NCBI GenBank assembly: GCA_034620365.1
Contig: JAQGEQ010000071.1
Span: forward strand, 992,001-1,056,000
Source: Pegea sp. RAD2-039
Taxonomy: Eukaryota > Chordata > Thaliacea > Salpida > Salpidae
Length of the DNA stretch: 64,000 bases
Direction: 5' to 3'
Shown: piece by piece, positions 34,932-48,200 of the stretch
Numbering within the stretch: position 1 is the first letter of the stretch
How the letters are laid out: each line of letters starts with the position of its first letter
Made by a program: the position numbers and the translations under genes
The notes under the pieces: generated by a model
Database searches by the model: none
The model's input: only the letters and a program-made list of their open reading frames with translations
Told to the model about the DNA's origin: nothing

Positions 34932-37071
34932 TGTTGTATTTGTGGATAATCTAGTAGACACTGTGTTAATTCAATAAAAAATCTTTTAAACTTTTTTTTT
35001 TATATTTCTTCATGAAAATCTAACAGTAAAACTAAAGAAAAATTAATATTTAATGCAATTCTGCTATGATTAAAAAGTTTTAAATATCTTCAAAGTTTCC
35101 TTTTTTCATTTCTTATTTATTGTGTTCTTTGCTTCACATTTAGGTTTATTTTGTAGAAGCTATAAAATCGTCATCCCTAAATTCAATTCATGTATTAATA
35201 TTTAGTTATATGACTGTCGTTAAATAAAATAAAAACAAGTTAGATGAAAAAATTTGTGTAAAATGTAAAACAAATTAATTTTATTGATTAGTTAAGGTGA
35301 TTACAGTTCAGTTGATTCTATATTTCTAACAATATATCACTTCATAGGATACAAGCTATTTAACTTATTTAAAACAACTAAGATTAAAAGATATCGGTAG
35401 GAAATTATCTAATGCTTCAATATTTTATAATTCTTCAGCTTTAATCTTTTTATAATGCTTCTTTTTAAAATGAAAATTTACTCATGTGGTAAGAAGACGT
35501 TGATACAAGTCGCTTACTTTTGTGAAATGGCTTCTTTTGAAGCGGTGGGGCTGCTCTAAGCGATGCATTTTCATTTAGAAAACAAAATAAGAAACATGTA
35601 GCAATATATAGATTAATTTCGATTACAAATTATCAGTTTCCTACTTTACTGGGTGCTACAGATGGCAAAATATCCTTAGTAGTCACTACTATGCCTGCTT
35701 TCTTCTTTACTGTTAGTTATGTTTTTATCTTCTATCTTTGTAAATTGAAACATATTTATAACTTTCGGTTATTTCAGGAGAAGCAAAGTCTATCATAGAA
35801 TAACTACAGACAAAAAATATAAAATCCGTTGGCTTCGATATCACTTTCCAAAGTCACCGTTAACTAACATGCATCTCTGACAGTCTGATAGCAATAATGG
35901 CGGAGATTGCATCTGGAAGCCACAGTCGCGACTCTACATATAGGCCTTCCTTCTCCTACGGAGATGGCAGTAAGTCGTGACAGTAAAGAAGTATCTTTCA
36001 ACTCACCCACTAGCATACTTTTTGATATCTTTTGGTAAGAGTAGAAGTTTTCTTATAGAGGCATGGAGTTCTACAACAATCGCTAAAGGCTGCAAACAGT
36101 TTCTTTAGTTGAAATAATTTTTTCTAATATGTATGATCATTGTAAATTGTCGAATAAAAGCTTATGAAGCTTAATTTTGCTTCGAATTGACTTCAAATTG
36201 CAATAAATCTCTTTATTCAAACAAGATATTTAACCAAATTAGACTAAACTGCTCATCATGATTTTAGGTTAGAGCTAATTATGTAAAAATAAAATTGTTA
36301 ATTGAATGATACAGGCTAATTTAAATACGACTTTTAATTAGTTGACATTCATGCAAACTTTATTAAAGTAAAAGTGTTTATTTACAGTTTATAGTGTAAC
36401 CAGACAAAAGTTAGATAGAAGTTACTATTATAGTTTCTCATGAACTTAAAAATGTAAGTTATCATAACAACTTCTTAAGAAGCAAAGAAATATGTTAAAA
36501 CTGTTATTAAAGTCATTTTAGATTCTGGGCCAAAATAAATAAAAATATTTTTGTTTCAGCCCTCCAGTTAACTGTAATTATTTTCATCTCTTAAAATAGT
36601 TATTATTATTTATGATTTGAAATAAAACCATTTTTTTATTAAATTTGAGTTGAAAACTTTTATTTATAATCAGTTTTATGATATAAATATTTTTCAACTT
36701 GGAAAAGAGATATAATGTATAAATATTTTTTTGCTAAAGTATTGTTTTGTTTATTCCTTACTTGTAAGTATATATTCATATATAATATATTATATATTCA
36801 TAAGTATATATATATATATGTTTATAAGAGTTTTGAGTGACATATTAAGCTTAAGTAAAAACTGATGTAAAATTTTTTAATAATTTCATTTAGTGTATTT
36901 TGTTGTTATAATTGTATATATAATGTAGTCTTTTGATAATCTTTTTTTAAATGTTGTAATTTAAAAAATAAATTATATATAAGTATATCTCTCTAAAAAC
37001 TAATTAAACTTTGATTAATAGTTTTATATTCTAAAAACTAAAAACCCTTTTCAAAGCTTATATGAGGCATT
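34932..37071. other. intergenic DNA with weak transposon-like remnant and AT microsatellite
   Basis: About 35640-35990 is GC-richer. Its minus strand gives AISAIIAIRLSEMHVS and a SYSMIDFASPEI-like stretch, faintly like the endonuclease part of non-LTR elements (LP..I..RIM.LRL.....VISAYAP). I give that low weight. About 36768-36825 is a TA-rich simple repeat. Confidence 0.35.
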
Positions 37072-39200
37072 ATGGTTAATCCTGCCTTGAAACGACTTAT
37101 GGCAGAATATAAACGTAAGAAATAATACAGTATGAAATTGTAAAAAAGTGTTTAAGTATGTTGATTTTTACTAAGATAAGACTTGTTGAGCTACAGTTTC
37201 TTATGTATCACTATAAATGTTTATTTTTCAGAGCTAACAGTAAACCCACCCGAGGGCATAGTTGCTGGACCAATAAGTGAAGAAAACTTTTTTGAGTGGG
37301 AAGCATTAATTATGTAATTTGTTTGTTAACTATTTATTTATGTTTGAAAATATTTGATTTTTTTAACTTTTAGGGGTCCAGAAGGAACTCCTTTTGATGG
37401 TGGAGTCTTTAGAGCAAAATTAGAATTTCCTAAAGAGTATCCAATGAGCCCACCAAAGATGAAGTTTATATCTGAAATGTTCCATCCTAACAGTGAGTTG
37501 TTTTAAAATTTTTTGATGTTTCAAAAATCATCCATTTTTAACTATTTAAATTGTTTTAATTGATTATGTTTTGTAAAATAATTTTATATATTTATATTTT
37601 TGTTAAGCTAAGCAAAAAATTAAGCAAGTCTTTCAACTTTGACTAGTGCAATGCATCTTGTTTATTAATTTGTTATAACTTGATGAAATAATTAAATAAT
37701 AAAAATAATTACTTCCATAATTTGCTAAAACCAGTAAAAGAACAACCAGAAAAGTTTAAATTTTTATCTCAAAACATCATATCATCAATTGCTTTAATTT
37801 TAATCTTTCATACTTTAAAGTCTAAAGTATAGTCTTCTACGTAAGAAAACTTATTGACATTAGTTTGGTTACTTTTTGCTTTTATAGCTTCTTGTTATCA
37901 TTTATTTTGAACCTATTTATCAATTTTGTTTAAAAAATCTTTAAATTCAAGCTTGCATTAAGCAGATCATATAAGTTCTATAATGTTTTCTTTAACTTTT
38001 GTTTCTAATTACTTTTGACTTATAGTTGATATCAAGTTATATTATAACATTATATAATAATTTTTTCTTATTCAAAATCTCAATTTTTTAATAGCTTTTT
38101 TATTTTAAAATTATCATTGAATATTTATAATTATTGTTCTTTCACAAATAGTTATATATCAGTTTGAATTGTGATTAAAGGTTGAATTTTATTGGTCATT
38201 ATAAATCTTGTCATTAGCTAGTATGTTATGATTTTATATATAGTAAAGGATTGATTTTTTCTAAGACTTTTTGATATATATATATTCTGATTCTAATGTA
38301 ATTAAAGATTACATGATAATTTTCTAATCAAACGTTTCTGCAACCTCCAAAAAACAAAAGACTATCTTATGTGCCATCAAAATATGAAATCTAGATGAAA
38401 CTATTACAAAAAATGTTTTAAGAATGTAAGAAAAATGTAATGCTCTTAAGAAATGATTTCATTATTTTGCTGTTACCATCAAACTTATTTTCATAAGAAG
38501 CTTAAGAAGAATTTGTTGAAAATATTAAAGCTCCATCGCAAAACCTTCTAGTACTGCGTCGTTATAGAATCCTTTATTGTTGAATGAAGAATTTAAGAAT
38601 CTATTTGATTCCATCGCTTGTAACATCTATTAAGTAGGAAAAGATTTAGAAAGTAACTTTGATCAAGGAAAAATATTGAATAGAATAATTGTTAGCTTCT
38701 TATTGAGCTTGTTAAAGTTTATAGGAGCAAATCATTTTCTAATCAAATTTTAATTCCACAAAAAAAGTAAAAAATGATCAATTAAGTTTCTAACCATAAT
38801 ACTTGTAGATACGATTTTATTGAAGTTGAAACACTTAAATGCCAATTACTTGATGTTTACATTAAAGAAATCGATTTCTATTGTTCAGTTTATCCTGATG
38901 GTCATGTCTGTATCTCAATCTTACATGCTCCGGGAGAAGATCCAACTGGTTATGAATCTTCAGCTGAGCGTTGGTCTCCCGTTCAAAGCATCGAGAAAAT
39001 CTTATTGTCGGTAATGAGCATGCTATCAGGTAAGAAATCGCTTCATCATCTCGTATTATTTTAAAGTGAATTTGCTACTTTTAGAACCAAATGTTGAGTC
39101 TGGTGCAAATATCGATGCTTCGAAAATGTGGAGAGATAATCGAGAAATGTTTAAATTAAAAGCTAAATCGTTAGTACTTAAAAGTCTCGGCTTGGCTTGA
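37072..39200 (+). CDS. UBE2G2: ubiquitin-conjugating enzyme E2 G2 (Ubc7 orthologue)
   Basis: Exons 37072-37114, 37232-37313, 37374-37492, 38889-39029, 39085-39200 (TGA); 166 residues, the usual UBE2G2 length. Starts [14 protein letters not shown]. Contains the E2 core with HPN (FHPNIYPDG), the catalytic cysteine in [11 protein letters not shown], and the acidic insertion [16 protein letters not shown] typical of the Ubc7/UBE2G class. Ends VLKSLGLA. In characterised species it works in ER-associated degradation with gp78/Hrd1-type ligases. The third intron is about 1.4 kb and AT-rich; the others are short. No peculiarity seen. Confidence 0.97.
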
Positions 39201-40058
39201 CCTCTGAAAGTTGTTCTGTGATGGTGTCTGTGATGGCATATGATTTCTTTGCTCTTATTAGAATTAGATTTATTACAAATGTTTTTCAAAGTGATTAAAT
39301 ATTCTAACAGAATACCACATAACTTTTTCGTAGTTCTTGTAAATTATTTTCTCAGAATCATTTAGCATTTTTTTTCATGCTACCATAAGTATAGATACAA
39401 TTTAAGAGTGTATATATAAGCATTGAGCTGACTAAAACATATAAAATATAAGCACTTTCGACCATCAAGTTTAAATTTATCAGATAAGTTCTTAGTCGAG
39501 GAGTTTTTACAAGCCAAATTGCTCACCAAATCAACTGACTTAAAATTAAATTTGTCTCACATTTGCTTAAAAAGTATTACAAATAAAAGTTCTCAATTCT
39601 CTGAATACTTCTTTAATATGTAAAAATAAGCTAAAGCAGTCACACAAAGTTTTAGACTTCTTGTATTTGTATGTTTCAAAATATACAGAGAGAAAAATGA
39701 GAAATCTTGTAAAGTTTCACAAAAAATAAATCGAAAATGTTACAAATATTTTGTTTGATGATAAAATATTTATACTTTAAAGTATAAAGCAGTTATTACT
39801 TTTTAAATAATTAGACTTACTACATTAAAAGTAGGTAAATTAGTTTTGCTTTTGTTAGTGATTGCACAAACTTAAACCAAGATTTCTAATTATCAGTTTG
39901 ACACATGCTAGATTACAATGATTGCGGTTGGATACGAAGCAAGTAACGTGTTAGGTAGACAACCATGAAACAATAGTAAAGTAATATCGACAATAAAAGT
40001 TTTGAAAAAAGTTTTTTTTTTCTTAAGATCAGCCTTTTATAAAGACAAGTAAAATTAT
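39201..40058. other. intergenic DNA between convergent genes UBE2G2 and WDR88
   Basis: Contains the 3' ends of both genes. AT-rich, with no further gene recognised. Confidence 0.6.
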
Positions 40059-43000
40059 TTATATCGTAGGCAATATTTTGTTGGACTTTGAAATCTGACA
40101 AAAGACACAAATACCACTGTTTGTAAGAGATTGTGATAGTCTGTAAGGTTTTCCACATTCATCACACTGCAAGAAACTTATTAGTTGCTGATGTATCAAA
40201 AAAGATTATTTTTCAATATTTTTAGTTTTATGAATTTGAAAACTTTAAATCTTTCAAGATGAGATTATCAATATTAAGCATTTTATTTCATAACTAACAT
40301 ATATTTTAAATTCATATAATTTCAATTTACTTTCAATACTTTTGAGGCAGATGATTTGTTGGCATCAATTACAAGTTTATTGGAATTTAGTTTAGTAATG
40401 TCCCAAAGTCTTACAGTATTATCCTGGGTGAATATAATTAAAACAACAAAAAATAGTTATAAAAATAGAACTATCCTATTTCTAAATGAAAATAATCAAA
40501 AGTCATCTAATAAAATAAAAGTTTGTGAGAAATAGTTTCAACATAATTTCATAAACACAAAATAATGTTACAGCTTATTCTAAATTGATAAGCAATTATT
40601 AAAATCTACATAATTGTATTTTGAATCAAAATTTATCAGCTGGTTATTACTATGTATTCATTATTCAACATTATTCATCAACATCTATTTATTATTAGCT
40701 CACCTAATCAAACTAAGTTAAGCTACAAATTTAACTTTTTTAGTTACCTTATAAGATCAAGTCATAGAAACACTTAGAAAAAATCTAAAACTGTTACTTA
40801 CACTAGAAGCAGATAATAAGTATTTGTCATTTGAAGTGATATCTACATAGTTAATCCATCCTTCGTGTCCCTGTGAGAAAAACAAAACATTTGCAAATTC
40901 ATACTAATTTATTTGCATTCATTTATTATTGAGTTTCACCAGCTGTAGCAATAGATTAAGCTTAGCGGAAAAATCGAATTAATTGAAACTTTTGTACATG
41001 ACTTAAATCATTTATTTTGTTACAACTAGTAGAGCTGAATGAAAATATTCAACCTACACCAAAAGAAGTAATTTTTTTGATGTCTTTTGTGTCCCAAATA
41101 ATGAGATTCTTATCATAACCTCCTGATACTATTCTATTATCTAAGATGAAACATAAACTTTGTTTAAGTTCAATTTGAAAATGACAAATAAATGATTTGT
41201 TGATTGTTTGATTCTGTTGTTCTAAAGCGAAGCAATCAAATAATAAAACAGACTTAATTGCTTAACAGTTTAAGCATCTTTAGCAATTTAGAATATAATT
41301 TATTTTTATCATAATCGCTGGACTACAATAACAATAAAACTCATACTATTATTAAAGAATTTGCAGCTACTGACAGAACCTATATGACCGTCTTTTAATA
41401 CTTGTGAGCCTGTTGACCTAACAGCAAATTTTAAAAGAAATAAAATTTGAAAAAGATTAAACGAGCTGACCTGAACTGCCCAACCGAAATGTCCCAAATT
41501 CTCAAGGTTTTATCCCAAGAAGCAGTAGTTAGGTGATACTGGTTGTTGGAAAAGCAACAGTCAGCTACAGTATTTTGATGGCCACTGAATAAAAGCACTT
41601 AATTAGTTGAATGAAGTAAAGAGAATATTAATTGCTTGTAATTTAAGATACATTTGACTGAAATTTCTTTTAAAATAAAGAAATAAATCAGTTAGAAAAA
41701 ATCTTAATATTAAAATTATAATATAAAATAAATTATATTAAGAAAAAAAAAGAGTTCCCAGACCGGGAATCGAACCCGGGCCGCGTGGGTGAGAGCCACG
41801 AATCCTAACCACTAGACCACCTGGGACTACTAATTTGATCATAGAGTAAATTATACAGATTATACTTTATTTTAGCCGATTATTTGTCATTATTTAAGTA
41901 ATTAGAGTTTAAGAAAAATAAGCAATTGGAATTAAAGGACAAACGAATAAACCTTTCAAACATTGTATTTTAAAAGTATATTATAGAAGTTTAAAGATTA
42001 TCTGGAGAAACTACTGTAAGAAACTTTTAAAAAATTTTGGAAAATCAAAGTTCAAAGTAATTAAATACCTAAGGGTTATAGTTGTCTTATGAGAAATTAA
42101 ATCGTAAATTTTTGTTTTATTGTCCATTCCTGCACTAGCAACTCTTTTACAATCAGGCGAAAATTTACATTGTAATGGAGAGCTTTCATGTTGGCCTGTA
42201 AGAAAGAAAAGATGATAGATAAGAAAAATATTAAAATAAGTCCAACCTTCAACTCGATGAACTGATTTTCCGTTTCTAAAGTCCCAAAAGTACAAAGAAT
42301 AGTTTAAATCTGAGCAAGACACAACTAATTTGTCATCTTGGGAAACATCACAAGAAGTAGCAAGTCCTGGGTGATAACTTTTCCAAACAGTTTGCTCTGT
42401 TTCAACATCTGAGACGCAAATACTTGTATCATATGAAGATGACAAAATCCTGAATTGTGCATCAAAATTTTCAAAATTCGAATGGATTCCAATCTATACT
42501 ACTAAGTTAAACGTAATACTTAATAAATTAACAATTACAATCTTACTTAGCAATTTCTTTTAATTTTCTATCATATTTGTGATTTTATTTTAAGAATAAT
42601 CTACAAACCATTTATCTTCAAAGAAAACTTTGCAGTTAGTCACATGAAGCTTATGTTTAGCGTAGCTAGATACAACTTCACCAGAGTCTAAATTCTGTAA
42701 AAAAATGTTTGCAATCTTTGAACTATTTTTGTAAGATTAGAAACTAATTAAAATATAAAAATTAGATTAAAAAATTTTAGATATGTAATTTACCCAAAGT
42801 TGAACTTTTCCATTTTCTGAACCGCTAATAAAACGCTGATCATTGAAACAAAAATGACAAGATAATACTGGCGATCTATTCAGACTTCTATAAGTTTTGT
42901 AAGGTATCTGATGTGATAAATTACACAGATAAATAAAAGTATGTTTGTTTTTATAAATTATGACACAAATCAATAAGGTAAATCGTCAACAAAAGTTTAA

Positions 43001-43184
43001 CTTTCAAATAAATCCTTTAAGTTTAAAAAGTAATTTATTTTAGATTATTTCAAAGTTACAAATTTTGAATTTGTATAAAATTAACTTATATAACAAATAA
43101 TAAGTTAACTACTTTTGAAAAAATTTCATTTTCCCATTTTCCAGAAATTATTGTGTTGGAAACAGGATCTTTGGACATTTTCAT
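40059..43184 (-). CDS. WDR88: WD-repeat protein, WDR88 orthologue
   Basis: 11 minus-strand exons: 43113-43184, 42794-42907, 42609-42694, 42247-42449, 42069-42195, 41471-41584, 41347-41417, 41058-41140, 40802-40870, 40331-40423, 40059-40166; 379 residues plus stop, frame kept throughout. Starts MKMSKDPVSNTIISGKWENE. A series of WD40 repeats follows (for example GSENGKVQLW, ASWDKTLRIWDIS, SGGYDKNLIIWD, SASSDNTVRLWDI). The C-terminus is a short four-cysteine module, CDECGKPYRL...CVFCQIS, as in vertebrate WDR88 (ending CERC...CVFC), which is what separates it from other WD40 proteins. Function of WDR88 is not well known; a scaffold role is generic to WD40 propellers. The N-terminal extension present in mammals is missing here. 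Confidence 0.9.
41755..41826 (-). tRNA. tRNA-Glu(CTC): tRNA-Glu (anticodon CTC)
   Basis: 72 nt; 7-bp acceptor TCCCAGG with TCTGGGA and discriminator A. D-arm contains TGGTCTAGTGGTTAGGA. Anticodon arm CGTGG-CTCTCAC-CCACG gives CTC. T-arm GGTTCGATTCC. Close to animal tRNA-Glu throughout. No CCA encoded, as usual in eukaryotes. A T-run (TTTTTTTT on the minus strand just below 41754) follows as a Pol III terminator. It lies inside the 41585-42068 intron of the WDR88 gene, same strand. Confidence 0.98.
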
Positions 43185-44959
43185 CAGGGATAAAATATTA
43201 TTCTACAAACACATAGGTTATTGATAAGTTAATTATAATCATTTTATAAAAATGTCATGTCTATAAATAATAACTTTTAACTAACTGTGTACTAACGGAA
43301 GATATTTATCAATTCAATTTTATCAAAAACAGACGCAAAAATGTTATAAAATATAGAATTTTAATTTATAAACCTTTAAGTTATACAGCATAATATTTCA
43401 ATTCAGTAAACTAATGAAAAAGTTTAAAAAAAAACTGTAAAGTGCTGAAAATAATTTTTATAAAATTCTTTAAAATTTTTTATAAAATTAAAGTATAAAA
43501 AAGTGCTATATAGTGAGAATGTATTCTAAAAAGGTATAAACCATGACAATTTTTATTAAATTTAACAATAAAAGAGATAAAAATAAAAGTAGTTTTGATT
43601 ACAGCAAATATTTTCTTTGACTAGCGTTCTTAGTTACTAAAGTTTGACCGTGAAGCAACAAAATGGCTTCTAACAGTTTTTTAATAATATCCTAATCTTG
43701 AATGGTTATAAATTTCAATGCAAAACGATTTAAATGTGATAATTTTTCTAACATCTCTTCTAGCCTTCTTTCATAGGTATGCTTTTCCTGTATGATTTGA
43801 TCATATACCCTCCTCGACCTACAAAGCTATGCCAATATTGAAACGATATCAAACTCTTAGAATCTTAATAGAAATCGACTAAGGTCTAAGAGCCTCTGCA
43901 GAAAGTCATAGTGATCCGGTTAACTCTATCTTGTTCATTGAGATGAAACTACTAAGCCTGCACTTCTAAAAATTTTCAGCGGTAGATGGATGAACCCTTT
44001 TCCTTTAATGATATCATTGTAGCCATATGACTTTTCTCTTGGGTTCTGATAATCATAAAACGTTATGGTGTGTCTTACAATAAATAATAAAACTTAGACA
44101 AGAATACAGTTTAAAGTAGTTTCTTCTCAATGATCCGATAGTTTGATCTATATAACGAATTTTTAGAATTGAACCCTTAAAGTAACTAATTATATTAGTT
44201 GTCTTTCTTTCAAAAATCATTATTCAAAGCTTCGGAAGTAATCTTGAAACCTTTCAGCAATTTTATGCTGATCACAAATTTCAAAAAATTACAGAAAATA
44301 TTTTGGTAAAAGATTTTTAAGGCTTTTTTAGGTACGATTTTTTTCATAGAGACTTATATTGAATTATTAACTTTTCTAATATATACCTTTCATAACAATA
44401 TTTGTATCTATTGTTGATTCACAATATTGGTACATTAGTAAACAGCTTACTAGATTTAAAAACTTTTCCCATACAGATTTTGTACGAGACTTTTGTCTAA
44501 TTTTATGTTGTACTTTAAACCAACTTTGAAATTATTTAAACAATGTTTAAATAACTTTAGTTCAACTCTTTTAAGTAATTTTTTACACATGGTACATAAT
44601 TTTGAAAATATTTTTATACCAATAAACACTATGATTTACCACCTAATGTGAGTGAACCTATTTCAGAAATACCACAGAGCTAGTTTTTTTTGAGATTTTT
44701 ATCTTTTTTTACCAGTTTTATTACGGTTAATCTTTTTTAATTCTACAAGACCTTTTATTCTGTTTAAAGATGAATCTTAACTTTTTAGCTGACTGAACTT
44801 AAAATAAATGAATATTTTGGAAAATTGATTCTTAAGCATTTCCATCTACATCTTTTTGTATGAACTTATATTATTGAGTTTATTGAAAAGATGGAAAAGA
44901 TTGTTTTCTTTGCAAACTGAGATTAGTGAGCAACATTATTGTTCGAAATCAATTCTCCT

Positions 44960-45270
44960 TGATCTTAAGTTTTTGATCTATCGCCAAAAATTCATTTAAT
45001 CATCTACGATTACGTAGATTGGGCTAGAAGTGACGAAAAACTGATAACCACTACAATGATTTTGAGCCGCTGTATTTTTGCACAAGATGTGTCAGAATGT
45101 AGAAGAGTGCAATACGATCTCTACTTAGAAAAGCTTTTAATAATGTGTCAGGAATAACGTAACGAGCGGCAAAACTTTGAAAAATAAATGGAAAATCCAC
45201 TAAATAGGCACCAAACAGCAAGTTGACTCATCTGAGCTGGAACTTTGAAATGCCGCCAATAACACTTTGT
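44960..45270 (+). mobile_element. possible LINE RT scrap
   Basis: Broken plus-strand frames give TTTMILSRCIFAQDVSECRR then DLYLEK and KAFNNVSGIT, resembling the MIF..RQLQEKC...DLY..F.DL.KAFDTV region of non-LTR RTs. Short and degenerate; low confidence. Confidence 0.35.
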
Positions 45271-48200
45271 TGGCCTCAGAGCTATACTGCTTAAAAAAAT
45301 AATTTTTCAATATTTTTTTTAACAACTCATCAATGAATACAATGGAACTCTACGTTTACATTACTAGATTATGATTTACTTTAACATTTTGCAGTTCTAA
45401 TCATAAAATGATCACAAAAACTTACTTAGGGATCTTTTTTTATAAATGTGTCAGTTTTAAATATATAATTTAAGAAATAGGATAAGTGATAATATTTTTG
45501 GATGGAAGTCTTTTTTGGAAAGGAGACAAGCTTTTTTAAGAATAACATTAAACAATAAAAACTATATATTGGCCTGCAAACGCTTGCGTTAATTGTTAGG
45601 AAATTTAATTAAGCAAAAATTCTGCATCAGCTGATAATATCGAAGTTTGATAATATAACGTTAAATATTTGAAAACAATTTGTTTAATAATAATTTAAAG
45701 CTAGAATACTATTTAAAATAGGTATAGTAAATAATGTAATTACTCAAATTAGATTATTCTCACCATCTACAAAGATCTTTATAAAGATTAAACTAAACAA
45801 AAAATAGATAAAATAGATGCATCTTCTTCAGTATTTTCCGTGAAATTCTTTCATTATTAATACACAATGAGACACAGTTAAAATTTATTTGTAGATTAAA
45901 AAATAATGATTTTTTAATAACGTTTATAAAGTTTATTAAAAAGCGATATATTTATCATTACTATGAGCCGATTGATTGCATAACTAAGTTAGAATTATGT
46001 TAAATTGTTTACAAAAGATTGTTTTACAAAAAATCAATGATCATATGTGCAACAAATTGAATTTTTTATATTAAAGTGAAGTTAAAAATTTTTGTATATT
46101 TAAGTATATTATTTCAAGTGAAAAATTAACTTCACCGATGTATATTTTTCAAAAACTTATTTTGAGACACTAAGTAAATTGTTTAATTAAATAGTGCAAT
46201 TATCGTGGTTCAGAAATTTTCCCTGTTGTAAATAATTTTAAAGTTTTGCTTATAATCTATTTTTATCACTTCATCTAAAAATAAAGCAGAAAGTAAAATC
46301 CAATTTTTTTATTTATTATAAAGGCTTAAAGTTATTATACAATATTTATTGGTCTAAATATGTATTGTTTATTATTTATGAAACGATACTTTAATATTTA
46401 TTTAAGGAATAATATTTATATAAATAAAAATTATGAGTTTAGATTATTATTTATAGAAGCCATATCTATTTAAAATCTTTCATAAACTTAACACCTTTTA
46501 AAACAATTATAACAAATTTTAAACAACAAAATTAACTTAAATTTCATGAACTGGGTTATCATTTCAAACTTAATTGGCTCGCAAACAATTTGTTCTTGGT
46601 TTATTTATACAGATTTATAGGCTCTTTCTGTTGCTAAATATATATTTTTATTTATTTAATATTTGGAAATAAGAATTTCTAAAAGTTCCAAAAAAGTAAT
46701 AATATTGGCAGGTTTATCTATAAATGTATTTAATATTATTAAATATTATTTTATTGAATATTTTAGAGTTTTCTAAATTACTCCTGAAAAAGTCCCTTAA
46801 TGACTGAATATTTTTTCCGGCAACTGATTCAAACACTCACAGTTAAAAAAACGATTTTTATACACAAACTATTGCAATAAAAAATATTCCATTTGTTTTC
46901 GAAATATTTCGTTTATTTTAATTACTTTTATGAAAAATTGAAGATATTTAACTTAAGTATTTATCATCAAAAATAGAATTAATATATTATTCAATCTTAG
47001 ATGTTTTTACTCATAAACGTTTTTGGTAATGTTCAACAAAACTTGGATTTTTATTTGCTACTTGTGATGAAGTTCTATTTATCATTATGAGTTAAATATC
47101 ATGAGTAAGTTAATCTAATTACTTAAAGATCAAAGACAAAGCAGAGAAACACCTTTTTTTTTTATTTTTTTATTACAAATGACGTTTTATTTACGAACAA
47201 CCCGGTTAGTTTTAGCTGTAATCTTGCGTCATTCAACCTGAACTAAATTTTGAGATCATTAGGAATCTTATGCATTATTTTCTTGGATGGAAATAAATCA
47301 TTTTACTCCAAGTTGTTGTCTTAAACTTACTGAAGCAAGACTTTTATATTTCTGGTATAAAAATTGAATTGTCAATAATTGATGAATACTGAAGAGCTAA
47401 AACAGTTTATCTTATTAAGATTATAATAAACATTTATGTAAGTGTTTAGCTTGTGATAAATAATACTTTGTCTATTTTTAGCCTATTTAAATAGTTTTAT
47501 GTTTATAAATAACTGTCAAGTATAAAATTTAATTTTATAAAATGACATTTCTAAACATCTGAATAGATAAAGAAAAGAACTTTTTGTAAATTACATAATT
47601 TAGTCACTAAAAATCTTGTACTTGCTTTCTAAGCACGTAAAAAGTAACTTGTGATTGATTCACAAAAATAAAGCAAGTTATAGAGCATATAATAAAAAGT
47701 ATTTACAAACTCAACAAACTAACTTGAATTTTATCATAGTTTTTCGTAATGATAAAATATGTAATCGTTTTTTTAGTTTCTAATTAATTAATTATTTCTG
47801 AAAATTCATTATGTAAGTGATAAAAAATCATTATATGAACAAGTTAACAAGTTTTCGTATAAGAGTATTATGATTTGAAATATTATGAAAAATATCAGAC
47901 ATATGTAGATGAAGCTTTTAAAAATCTTTAGTTCTTTTAAGATGACTTTTCCGGCTTGCAATCAAAACTAAAAAAAAATTAAATTTTGCATAAAATGTTT
48001 GCAGACTTTGAGTGCCGCTGTTAATTACAAATAAATTTTATCCTCAACATTGGAATTTTCGTTTTAAATTAAAGAACAAAATCGTACATGGCTGGAACAC
48101 AAAGTATTTTTTAAAACATTCGTCTCAATGGGTTTCGTTTATTTGAAACATTAAAAGTATGGTCATGGTTCAAAAATTTTCTGCTGAAAATTTCTTTTAA

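Noticed and set aside
43660-44050. GC-richer patch possibly from a transposon
   Set aside because: No convincing RT, endonuclease, transposase or terminal repeat could be read on either strand.
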